In this document: positions 46,765-54,266 of the stretch, piece by piece
How the letters are laid out: every line of letters begins with the position of its first letter
Numbering within the stretch: the stretch's first letter is position 1
Source of the DNA: Bacteroidota bacterium
GTDB lineage: Bacteria; Bacteroidota; Bacteroidia; Chitinophagales; Chitinophagaceae
Assembly (NCBI GenBank): GCA_005800655.1
Contig: SYEV01000103.1
Location: 1 to 60,493, forward strand
Direction: 5' to 3'
Length of the DNA stretch: 60,493 nt
The notes under the pieces: model-generated
What the model was told of the DNA's origin: nothing
Databases searched by the model: none
The model's input: only the letters and a program-made list of their open reading frames with translations
Translations under genes and position numbers: made by a program

Positions 46765-48027
46765 ATGGTAGATGTAATTTTAGGACTTCAATGGGGTGAT
46801 GAAGGAAAAGGTAAAATTGTTGATTATTTCGCGCCCAATTACGATGTCATCGCAAGATTTCAAGGGGGTCCAAATGCAGGACATACTTTATATGTGAACG
46901 GCACTAAAATGGTATTACACCAAATCCCTTCTGGCATTTTTCATCAAGATAAAATAAACATCATTGGTAATGGAGTGGTTTTAGATCCTGTTACATTAAA
47001 AAAAGAATGTGACGCAGTTAAAGCGATGGGAGTAGATGTCAAAAAAAATCTTTTTATATCAGAACGTACTAATATTATCATTCCTTCACACCGCGCACTT
47101 GACAAAGCATCTGAATTATCAAAGGGAGAAGCTAAAATCGGGTCAACGCTGAAAGGCATTGGGCCCGCCTATATGGACAAAACAGGCCGTAATGCAATTA
47201 GAGTAGGTGATTTACTAAGTAAAAATTTTATTAGTAAATACATTGCGCTTCGCATGAAACACCAAAAAATATTAGATAGCTACAATTTCAACGAGGATAT
47301 CAGTGAAATAGAAACCGAGTTTTTTGAAGCGCTTGAGTTTTTAAAAACTTTAAATATCATCAACTGCGAATACTTTATTAATGACCAAATTTCCAAAGGC
47401 AAAAAAGTATTGGCCGAAGGTGCACAAGGATCTATGTTGGATATTGACTTTGGTACCTTCCCATTTGTCACTTCTTCCAATACCATCTCTGCAGGTGTTT
47501 GTACTGGATTAGGCATATCTCCAAAATTAATTGGAGAGGTATTTGGAATTTCTAAAGCTTATTGTACCAGAGTGGGCGGCGGTCCCTTCCCTACGGAACT
47601 ACATGATGCGAAAGGCGAAGAACTTCGTAAAATAGGAAGCGAATTTGGCGCTACCACTGGTAGACCAAGACGCTGTGGTTGGATTGATCTGGTGGCTTTA
47701 AAATTTGCCTGCATGATCAATGGTGTAACACAAATTATCATGACTAAGGCAGATATTTTAGATTCATTTGCGGAATTAGAATTGGGCGTAGCTTATGAAA
47801 TGGAAGGAAAGCAAATTGACTATGTTCCATTTCAAATTGTAGGTACACCTATAACCCCAATTTGGAAAAAAATGACTGGCTGGAACACCGACTCCACAAA
47901 AATGAAAGATGAAAAGGAATTACCTGCAACCATGAAATCATATATAGAATTTATTAATGGTTATCTAGGAGTGCCTGTAAAATATGTTTCTAATGGACCT
48001 GGCAGAGACCAAATAGTACATTTATGA
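46765..48027 (+). CDS. purA: Adenylosuccinate synthetase
   Basis: GTP-dependent condensation of IMP and aspartate, the first committed step of AMP synthesis. The phosphate-binding loop is GDEGKGK at residues 11-17. Other blocks are GPNAGHT, GSTLKGIGPAYMDK, EGAQGSMLDIDFGTFPFVT and TTGRPRRCGW. Length 420 is normal. It follows the Rel/SpoT gene by 78 bases. ppGpp inhibits PurA directly in several bacteria, so the neighbouring genes act on linked pools. Confidence 0.97.
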   Translation: MVDVILGLQWGDEGKGKIVDYFAPNYDVIARFQGGPNAGHTLYVNGTKMVLHQIPSGIFHQDKINIIGNGVVLDPVTLKKECDAVKAMGVDVKKNLFISERTNIIIPSHRALDKASELSKGEAKIGSTLKGIGPAYMDKTGRNAIRVGDLLSKNFISKYIALRMKHQKILDSYNFNEDISEIETEFFEALEFLKTLNIINCEYFINDQISKGKKVLAEGAQGSMLDIDFGTFPFVTSSNTISAGVCTGLGISPKLIGEVFGISKAYCTRVGGGPFPTELHDAKGEELRKIGSEFGATTGRPRRCGWIDLVALKFACMINGVTQIIMTKADILDSFAELELGVAYEMEGKQIDYVPFQIVGTPITPIWKKMTGWNTDSTKMKDEKELPATMKSYIEFINGYLGVPVKYVSNGPGRDQIVHL

Positions 48028-48035
48028 ACTATTAG

Positions 48036-48098
48036 TTGTTGCAACAATAATCATTGTAGCAAATTTTAAAATTTCTAAAAAAAACACGCTGTTTTTTT
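48036..48098 (+). terminator. AT-rich palindromes and weak terminator-like hairpin after purA
   Basis: Two perfect palindromes, TTGTTGCAACAA (48036-48047) and AAATTTTAAAATTT (48061-48074), precede a hairpin AAAAAAACA (78-86 of 48000), loop CGC, TGTTTTTTT (48090-48098). The last could act as a weak terminator for purA. The pairing is mostly A-T. Confidence 0.35.
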
Positions 48099-48132
48099 GG
48101 TAAATAAAAATTTAGTTTGAAAATTTACATTG

Positions 48133-48140
48133 TAATTTTG
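48133..48140 (+). promoter_or_regulatory. Promoter -7 element of the acidic-protein gene
   Basis: TAATTTTG, full match to TAnnTTTG, ends 8 bases before ATG 48149. Short leader expected. Confidence 0.45.
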
Positions 48141-48148
48141 AAAGACTT

Positions 48149-48484
48149 ATGGCAGTGAAAATCGCAAAAGAAAAGAAAAGTAAAGAAGTAAAGCCTACGC
48201 AAAATAAAGCGGCTATACTTAAACCTGTATCCAAAAAAAAGGTGGCAGACGAGGATGACGATTTGGATGAGGAGAAAGAAGTAAATGATGATTGGGAAAG
48301 CTCCGAAGAGGATAGTTGGGATCCCGACTTCGAAGAATTTGATATGCCAAAAAAATCAACCAAAGCCAAAGGGAAATCAAAAAAAGAAGATGATGATGAT
48401 GATTTTTCTTTAGATGATGATTTAAAAAGCTTAGATGACGACGATGATTTATTCGATGATAAAGACGACTTGGATGATTATTAA
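48149..48484 (+). CDS. Bipartite basic/acidic low-complexity protein
   Basis: 111 residues of extreme composition: residues 1-32 are Lys-rich, and residues 34-111 are dominated by Asp and Glu, with runs such as EDDDDDF and LDDDDDLFDD. One aromatic core stands out, DDWESSEEDSWDPDFEEFDM. It is probably intrinsically disordered and cytoplasmic. No domain is recognised. It has its own -7 element and sits between purA and a convergent transglycosylase gene. Possible roles include nucleic-acid mimicry or binding to a basic partner; neither is shown. The Asp codons make a GAT-rich tract that looks like a repeat but is coding. Confidence 0.75.
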   Translation: MAVKIAKEKKSKEVKPTQNKAAILKPVSKKKVADEDDDLDEEKEVNDDWESSEEDSWDPDFEEFDMPKKSTKAKGKSKKEDDDDDFSLDDDLKSLDDDDDLFDDKDDLDDY

Positions 48485-48496
48485 TTACATCTTCAC

Positions 48497-49537
48497 TTAG
48501 TCACTTATCTTATATAAAGACTGTATAGAGGCCTGTAAAATTTCATTTTTATGGGCCTCGAATATTTCTAGCTTATCCTTTGGAAGTATTAATTCAAAAG
48601 ATTTTCCAGTAGCCAATACTTTTTCAATTTGTGGATTTAAGTTCATGAGTTTTTCAAGCGGAAAGGACACAAACTCCGCAATAATTTTTGCGCTATACCT
48701 TCCTTTGATTTCCAACCTCGCTAAATTAGCATTGCCTTCCTCCTTTTTTTTAATTAAAGTGGGCTTATTTAAATAGGTAACCAAATTGGTTTGATCTGAT
48801 TCAAAAACATAAATAGTGGCTATGAACTTTTTTACATGATCTCTGGTTTCAAGCGGCAGTTGATACTGCAAGGCCCAAAAATCATTGGTCTTCATTTTTT
48901 TAATCGTCTGTCTCAATCTGCCTGCACCTCCATTATATGCTGCAACGACCAATAACCAATCGCCAAACTCATCATACAGCTCCTTCAAAATAGTTGCAGC
49001 TGCCTGCGTGCTTTTTTCATAATCGGTTCGCTCATCACTGGGTGTTAACTTTAATCCTAAACGAGTGGCTTCTGCAGGCATAATTTGCCATGGACCAACT
49101 GCGCCTGCGGATGAAGTTACTACCGAACTCAAATGACTTTCAATCACACTTAAATATTTTAACTGTGTTGGTATTCCTTTGCTTTCCAATATAACATCAT
49201 ATAAATTAAAATAAGGCTTGGCCCATGATTTCATTTTCCGCAAGCCCACACCCTGCTTATCCATATAAGTTTGAATAAAACTGATGGCTTTTTCATTGAG
49301 CTCATATTGCAAAGGCCCTTTTTTAACTTCTGCAGCATTGACCGTAAACAAACTAGTAAATCCTACCCTAAATTGGGTGTTGGTATCTTCCAGGTTTTTT
49401 TGAACAGCTAAAGTGGAAGGCTTGACCGTATCGTAATGATTATATCCTGCAGCAATTACCTGTAATTGAATCAATGAAAATGCAAGTATAATATTAGAGA
49501 TACGCTTAATAATATGATAGGTGCGCTTAGGGTACAT
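48497..49537 (-). CDS. Membrane-associated lytic murein transglycosylase (MltD-like)
   Basis: Cleaves the glycan strand of peptidoglycan. N-terminal hydrophobic segment at about 13-30. The SLT domain has the catalytic Glu133 in YLSVIESHLSS, then GAVGPWQIMPAEATRLG and the VVAAYNGGAGRLR block, as in the MltD family. A LysM-like C-terminal section (about 280-335, with FPLEKLMNLNPQI) could bind peptidoglycan. 346 residues. It lies 12 bases downstream of gatA on the same strand. The UuuxxE class (MltD versus MltC) cannot be fixed with certainty. Confidence 0.88.
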   Translation of the reverse strand: MYPKRTYHIIKRISNIILAFSLIQLQVIAAGYNHYDTVKPSTLAVQKNLEDTNTQFRVGFTSLFTVNAAEVKKGPLQYELNEKAISFIQTYMDKQGVGLRKMKSWAKPYFNLYDVILESKGIPTQLKYLSVIESHLSSVVTSSAGAVGPWQIMPAEATRLGLKLTPSDERTDYEKSTQAAATILKELYDEFGDWLLVVAAYNGGAGRLRQTIKKMKTNDFWALQYQLPLETRDHVKKFIATIYVFESDQTNLVTYLNKPTLIKKKEEGNANLARLEIKGRYSAKIIAEFVSFPLEKLMNLNPQIEKVLATGKSFELILPKDKLEIFEAHKNEILQASIQSLYKISD

Positions 49538-49549
49538 GATTTATAAATG

Positions 49550-50998
49550 CTAGGTAATTTTAGATTTTAGGAGGGCTTCCGAAAATTGTAGTAACCCCGT
49601 TTCATTATATGAGGCACTCATCACCTGCAAGCCAAATGGCATTCCATTCGAGTGTTTAAATAACGGCAATGAAATTGCAGGGATCCCAACTAAGTTGGCA
49701 TAAACTGTATATATATCTGCTAAAAACATTTCAGTGGCAGTATGATGATGCGCACCTAAATTAAAGGCAGTCGTTGGAACGGTAGGACAAACGAGCATTT
49801 CATATTTTTTGAACAATTCATTGGTTAAATCTACTAGCTGTTGTCGCACTTGTTGCGCCTTTGTAAAATACGCATCAAAATAACCGGCACTCAAAACAAA
49901 GGTTCCTAATAATATTCTTCTTTGTACTTCGGCACCAAATCCTTCCGTCCTACTTAACTTATATAAATCAGTTAAATCAGCCATGGGTTCGCTAGTTCTA
50001 TGTCCAAATTTTATTCCATCAAATCGCGATAAATTACTGGAGGCCTCTGCAGTTGTTAATACATAATAAGTTGGCACCAGATAATTGAGCAATGGGAAGT
50101 CAATAGCTTCCACCATATAACCAGCAACTTTTAATTGCTCGAGGTAGGCTGTAGTTTTATTTTTAATTTCCTGATCCAAACCCGGATGCGAAAGTGTTTC
50201 TTTAAAGTAGGCCACTTTTTTAGGCGTCGCTTTATTTAATTCATTGGAATAGGAAGGAACAGGTTTCGAAGATACCGTACTGTCAAATTCATCGGGTCCT
50301 GCGATTACTTCAAGTACCAATGCGGCATCAAAAACTGATTTTGAAAATATACCAATTTGATCAAAGGAAGATGCATAGGCAATTAAGCCATACCTTGAAA
50401 TGCGACCATAACTTGGCTTGAGTCCAATTACGCCGCAGAAATCTGCAGGCTGCCGAACTGAACCACCGGTATCTGATCCCAAACTTACCATGCACATATC
50501 AGATTGCACGGCTACGGCTGAACCACCTGATGATCCACCTGGCACTTTGGTAGGATCCAATCCATTTTTTACTGGACCGTATGCTGAATTTTCATTACTA
50601 CTTCCCATCGCAAATTCATCGCAATTTTGACGACCAATAATGATGGCACCCTCTGCCAATAATTTTTCAATGGCAGAAGCTGAATAAACAGCCGTATAAT
50701 TTTCTAAAATTTTTGAAGCGGCACTTACTTTATGCCCTTGATAACAAAGTACATCTTTGATGCCCACCACAACGCCATGTAATTTACCCAAAGCGCCACC
50801 TGTAGATTTTTTTTGGGCATGTAATTCATCTAATGCAATAGCACGCTGTTTAGCGTCTTCAGTAAATACTTCTAAAAAGGCATTGAGATTTTCATTGCGC
50901 GCAATTTGATCCAAGTAAGAATCCACTGCTCGAACGCATGACATGCTTCCTGCTTGTATAGCAGTATGGTAGTCTTTGATTGTAGTAAAACGAAACAA
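49550..50998 (-). CDS. gatA: Glutamyl/aspartyl-tRNA amidotransferase subunit A
   Basis: Amidase that supplies ammonia for converting Glu-tRNA(Gln) or Asp-tRNA(Asn). The Ser-cisSer-Lys triad is intact: Lys81 in GIKDVLCY, Ser156 in GGSSGGSA and Ser180 in GSDTGGSVRQP, with spacing as in S. aureus GatA (79/154/178). 482 residues. The start is TTG 50998, giving MFRFTTIKDYH; no ATG fits. gatB and gatC are not in the window, so the complex is encoded at more than one locus. The close neighbour tatA is 58 bases upstream. Confidence 0.93.
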   Translation of the reverse strand: MFRFTTIKDYHTAIQAGSMSCVRAVDSYLDQIARNENLNAFLEVFTEDAKQRAIALDELHAQKKSTGGALGKLHGVVVGIKDVLCYQGHKVSAASKILENYTAVYSASAIEKLLAEGAIIIGRQNCDEFAMGSSNENSAYGPVKNGLDPTKVPGGSSGGSAVAVQSDMCMVSLGSDTGGSVRQPADFCGVIGLKPSYGRISRYGLIAYASSFDQIGIFSKSVFDAALVLEVIAGPDEFDSTVSSKPVPSYSNELNKATPKKVAYFKETLSHPGLDQEIKNKTTAYLEQLKVAGYMVEAIDFPLLNYLVPTYYVLTTAEASSNLSRFDGIKFGHRTSEPMADLTDLYKLSRTEGFGAEVQRRILLGTFVLSAGYFDAYFTKAQQVRQQLVDLTNELFKKYEMLVCPTVPTTAFNLGAHHHTATEMFLADIYTVYANLVGIPAISLPLFKHSNGMPFGLQVMSASYNETGLLQFSEALLKSKIT

Positions 50999-51056
50999 AG
51001 GCTAAAATGTTAATTGATAAAAAATAGATTGGCGATCCACAGGTATGTCAAAAAAA

Positions 51057-51245
51057 CTAAGAAGCTTTTTCGTCTTTTTCTTTGATACCTTCTTCGATTT
51101 CTTTTTTTACATTGTTTTTAGCATCGTTGAATTCACGGATACCCTTTCCTAATCCACGCATAAATTCAGGGATTTTTCTTCCGCCAAACATCACTAAAAT
51201 AACCACACCAATAATTAATAATTCTTGAAATCCTAAGTTGCCCAT
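51057..51245 (-). CDS. tatA: Sec-independent protein translocase subunit TatA/E
   Basis: 62 residues: one membrane helix (about 6-21, LLIIGVVILVMFGGRKIPEF), the Phe-Gly hinge, an amphipathic helix and a charged tail. This is the TatA/TatE pattern of the twin-arginine pathway for folded proteins. tatC is not adjacent. It is transcribed from the far side of a terminator that closes rplS, with 112 bases between that hairpin and its start and no obvious TAnnTTTG. Confidence 0.93.
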   Translation of the reverse strand: MGNLGFQELLIIGVVILVMFGGRKIPEFMRGLGKGIREFNDAKNNVKKEIEEGIKEKDEKAS

Positions 51246-51341
51246 AATGTTAAATTTAGAATATTAAAGGTAAGGTAATTATAAAATAGAAAGTACACTA
51301 TTTTTAAGGTTTTCATAGATTAAAAAGTCGGAAAATGGCAT

Positions 51342-51371
51342 AAAAAAACCGTCCCGAAAAACGGGACGGTT
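51342..51371 (-). terminator. Rho-independent terminator after rplS
   Basis: Minus strand: AACCGTCCCG (51371-51362), loop of 5, CGGGACGGTT (51356-51347), then a T run to 51342. It closes rplS before tatA. The remaining gap down to tatA holds nothing I recognise. Confidence 0.9.
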
Positions 51372-51414
51372 CAATATATAAGCTAGTACTTTACCCTTGA
51401 AATGGTAATAGCAG

Positions 51415-51765
51415 TTAGAATCTTTTTTCCTTAATACGCGCACTCTTACCGCTTCTGTCTCTCAAGTAGTACAATTTAGCACGACGTACTTTACCAGACT
51501 TGTTCAATAAGATAGAATCAATATTTGGTGATAGGATTGGGAATAAACGCTCAACACCTACGCCATCAGAAATTTTACGTACTGTAAATGATGCAGTGGC
51601 ACCAGTTCCTTGGGTTTTGATTACATCTCCACGGAAACTTTGGATACGCTCCTTACCACCCTCTACAATTTTGTAGTTTACGGTAATATTATCACCAGCT
51701 TTGAAGGCTGGATATTCTTTTTTTGCTGTTAATTGCTCGTGTACAAATTTTACTGCTTCGCTCAT
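51415..51765 (-). CDS. rplS: 50S ribosomal protein L19
   Basis: 116 residues of the L19 family at the 30S-50S interface. Motifs: PAFKAGDNITVNYKIVEG, IQSFRGDVIKTQG, the conserved GVGVERLFPILSPNID and GKVRRAKLYYLRDRSGKSAR. It is monocistronic, bounded by a strong promoter and a terminator, and not linked to trmD/rimM/rpsP as in many bacteria. Minus-strand orientation matches its neighbours rny and tatA. Confidence 0.97.
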   Translation of the reverse strand: MSEAVKFVHEQLTAKKEYPAFKAGDNITVNYKIVEGGKERIQSFRGDVIKTQGTGATASFTVRKISDGVGVERLFPILSPNIDSILLNKSGKVRRAKLYYLRDRSGKSARIKEKRF

Positions 51766-51787
51766 AATACATTGTTTTTGCGGACGG

Positions 51788-51819
51788 CAAAGGTAGGAGA
51801 ACCCACCTTATTATCCAAA
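51788..51819 (-). promoter_or_regulatory. rplS promoter (-33 and -7)
   Basis: Best promoter in the window: TTTG (minus, 51819-51816), 20-base spacer, TACCTTTG (51795-51788). Both boxes match the Bacteroidota consensus at the expected distance. The leader to ATG 51765 is about 18 bases. Confidence 0.72.
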
Positions 51820-51845
51820 TTATTTGATCTTAAATTAATATTCCA

Positions 51846-53411
51846 CTACCTGGCTATGTTCACTGCCCTTTTTTCACGAATTACCGTCACCTTAATTTGA
51901 CCAGGATAAGTCATTTCAGTTTGAATTTTTTGTGCAATTTCAAAGCTCAATTGGTCTGAGGACTGATCGGTCACTTTTTCAGCTTCCACAATCACCCTTA
52001 ACTCACGACCAGCCTGAATCGCATACGCTTTTTCTACCCCTTGGTAGTTCATGGCTAGGTTCTCTAAGTCCTTGATTCTCTGTATGTACTGTTGCATGAT
52101 TTCTCTTCTCGCTCCTGGTCTTGCTCCGCTAATCGCATCACAAGCTTGGATAATTGGAGAAATCACATATTGCATCTCCATCTCATCGTGGTGGGCACCA
52201 ATTGCATTCACCACCGCCGGGTTTTCACCATATTTCTCCGCCAATTTAGCCCCTAATAAGGCGTGGCTTAATTCAGTTTCTTCGTCTGGAACCTTACCTA
52301 TATCGTGTAATAAACCTGCTCTTTTCGCCAATTTCGGATTCAATCCTAATTCGGCAGCCATAATTCCACATAAATTAGCTGTTTCACGAGAGTGCATCAA
52401 TAAGTTTTGGCCATAAGAGGATCTGAATCTCATTTTACCAATAATTCTGATCAACTCTTTATGTAAACCATGAATACCTAATTCAATGACTGTTCTTTCA
52501 CCAATCTCCGCAATTTGATCCTCTAACTGACGACGTGTTTTTTCAACCACTTCCTCAATACGCGCTGGATGTATACGACCATCGGTAACTAATCTCTGTA
52601 AACTTAAACGCGCAATTTCACGACGCAATGGATCAAAGGATGATAATAAGATGGCTTCCGGAGTATCATCTACAATTAAATCCACCCCCGTTGCTGCTTC
52701 AATCGCACGAATGTTACGACCTTCTCTACCAATTATTTGACCTTTCATTTCATCTGATTCCAAATTAAACACAGTCACTGTATTCTCGATAGCAACCTCA
52801 GCTGCTGTACGTTGGATAGATTGTATAATAATTTTACGTGCTTCCTTGTTTGCTTTTTGTTTTGCCTCTTCAATAATTTCTTGCTGTAAAACTAGGGCCT
52901 GTGTTTGTGCCTCATTTTTCAAGCTTTCAATTAATTGTTGTCTTGCATCATCTGCACTCAAGTTGGCAATTTTTTCCAACCTGCGAATATGCTCTTCTTG
53001 ATGCTTCTCTAATTCAGTGCGCTTTACATTGATTAAGTCAATTTCACGATTTAATTTTTCTTTGATCGCTTCATTGTCTTTTACTTGCTTGTCTAAAGCA
53101 GCTTCCTTTTGATTGGTGCTGATTTCTTTTTGCTTTATTCTGTTTTCAGCTTCTCCGATTTTTTTATTTTTTTCTAATAAATCGCGATCGTAGTCTGACT
53201 TAAGTTGCACAAAATGCTCCTTCGCTTCCAGTTGTTTTTCCTTCCGGATGGTTTCCGCCCTAAGTGCTGTTTCCTTTAAAATGTTAGCTGCTTGCGCTTC
53301 TGCTTCTTCAACTTGCTTTTTTGTATTGCGGGCAAAAACTAGTTTGCCGATGAGTAAACCTCCCGATAAGGAAGCAACTCCAATGATGACAAATAATATT
53401 GTTTGGTCCAT
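51846..53411 (-). CDS. rny: Ribonuclease Y
   Basis: Membrane-anchored endoribonuclease that initiates mRNA decay. 521 residues: N-terminal membrane helix (about 4-23), long coiled coil (about 30-190), KH RNA-binding domain ([16 protein letters not shown]) and an HD domain with [12 protein letters not shown] and GAHHDEME. Length is normal for the family. It is separated from zapA by 225 bases with a hairpin, an unusually long gap for this window. It lies upstream of rplS on the same strand, 81 bases apart. Confidence 0.95.
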   Translation of the reverse strand: MDQTILFVIIGVASLSGGLLIGKLVFARNTKKQVEEAEAQAANILKETALRAETIRKEKQLEAKEHFVQLKSDYDRDLLEKNKKIGEAENRIKQKEISTNQKEAALDKQVKDNEAIKEKLNREIDLINVKRTELEKHQEEHIRRLEKIANLSADDARQQLIESLKNEAQTQALVLQQEIIEEAKQKANKEARKIIIQSIQRTAAEVAIENTVTVFNLESDEMKGQIIGREGRNIRAIEAATGVDLIVDDTPEAILLSSFDPLRREIARLSLQRLVTDGRIHPARIEEVVEKTRRQLEDQIAEIGERTVIELGIHGLHKELIRIIGKMRFRSSYGQNLLMHSRETANLCGIMAAELGLNPKLAKRAGLLHDIGKVPDEETELSHALLGAKLAEKYGENPAVVNAIGAHHDEMEMQYVISPIIQACDAISGARPGARREIMQQYIQRIKDLENLAMNYQGVEKAYAIQAGRELRVIVEAEKVTDQSSDQLSFEIAQKIQTEMTYPGQIKVTVIREKRAVNIAR

Positions 53412-53636
53412 TGTTTAAATCTTGTTTTTTTAAAATAATGCATACTCCCCTTTTTCTTTGTTAATGAGTTAAAAACATTAATCCTATATTATACATAAAT
53501 CATTGATAATCACCTATAGCAAGCTTCGTTCACACAAAAATTACAAGATGACGTATTTCGATTTTCTATAATGCGTCAAAGGTTCCGCTACGAAGATAAT
53601 CAAATAATGGAAAGAATGGAGTCGATGGGGGGTAAT
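53412..53636 (-). other. Long upstream region of rny with hairpin
   Basis: 225 bases without a gene. On the minus strand there is an AACCTTTG (53584-53577; 7 of 8 to TAnnTTTG) with TTTG (53604-53601) 16 bases ahead. Overlapping and downstream lies a 7-bp stem GACGCAT (53577-53571) / ATACGTC (53556-53550), one G-U pair. An outer CTTCG/CGAAG pair (53595-53591 and 53528-53524) may enclose it. It could be a structured 5' leader of rny or a small RNA such as 6S; unproven. Confidence 0.35.
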
Positions 53637-53948
53637 TTATGAAGCAGATAGTGCTTTATCTACCCAATTCGTGAGGGTATCAATCTGTTTTTGGGCTGTT
53701 TCAATCTCATATAGGTTGGACCCCGTTTTTTGCTGCTCGGTGGTAAACCACAATAAAACCATAGAAATATAGTCCTGCTGATCCTTACCGGCATAGGCAT
53801 TTTTAAATTCTACCATCTTTTGATTGATTAAAGCGGCAGTTTTGCGAACCGCCTCCTCGTCCTTGGCAGAAATTTTAACACGATAGGACCTGTCAGCAAT
53901 GGTAATATTAATAGGGATCAAGTCCACCTTTTCAGTATTGTCTGACAT
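53637..53948 (-). CDS. zapA: Cell division protein ZapA
   Basis: FtsZ-ring-associated protein that cross-links FtsZ filaments. 103 residues; N-terminal beta-rich part with IPINITIADRSYRVKI, then a long helix for tetramer formation (about 30-100). Length and the motif set match the family. It starts 3 bases after the upstream coiled-coil gene, so the two are likely co-translated. It follows pheT in the same order as in other Bacteroidota. Confidence 0.9.
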   Translation of the reverse strand: MSDNTEKVDLIPINITIADRSYRVKISAKDEEAVRKTAALINQKMVEFKNAYAGKDQQDYISMVLLWFTTEQQKTGSNLYEIETAQKQIDTLTNWVDKALSAS

Positions 53949-53951
53949 GGC

Positions 53952-54239
53952 TTATGGATTCAGGTTTTTAATAGCAGTATCAATTTCCTTAATGTATTGA
54001 TCAATTTGTTTCACCCACTTTTCCTTATCAGCGGGATTCATTTCAGATTGGTGCATCCTGGAAGCAGTAAACTGATGCTTGGAGGCATTCAATTGTTCCA
54101 ACAACTCCGTATTCTTATTTTCCTGCTTTGTTAAAGATGCTTTAAGCTGTTGGTTCTCCTTGTCCAATACACCATACTGCTTAATTAAAAGCTGTAATTT
54201 TTCTTGTAATTGTTCAAGGGATGTTTTTAAAGCAAGCAT
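53952..54239 (-). CDS. Small coiled-coil protein next to zapA
   Basis: 95 residues, almost entirely heptad-like: LEQLQEKLQLLIKQYGVLD, then KENQQLKASLTKQENKNTE. A C-terminal piece around PADKEKWVKQIDQYIKEID is more variable. No membrane segment. It overlaps no gene, lies 27 bases after pheT and 3 bases before zapA. Shape and position suggest a partner of ZapA, similar in style to ZapB, but it is not recognisably homologous. Conserved in this position in Bacteroidota as far as I recall. Confidence 0.72.
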   Translation of the reverse strand: MLALKTSLEQLQEKLQLLIKQYGVLDKENQQLKASLTKQENKNTELLEQLNASKHQFTASRMHQSEMNPADKEKWVKQIDQYIKEIDTAIKNLNP

Positions 54240-54266
54240 GATTTATTTTTAACAAATTGAATTTAG

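Noticed and set aside
48380-48480. GAT-rich tract looking like a tandem repeat
   Set aside because: It encodes the Asp-rich tail of the acidic protein and keeps frame; no true tandem unit.
53550-53577. Firm assignment of a 6S RNA
   Set aside because: Only a short hairpin and weak promoter match; a covariance search is needed before naming it.
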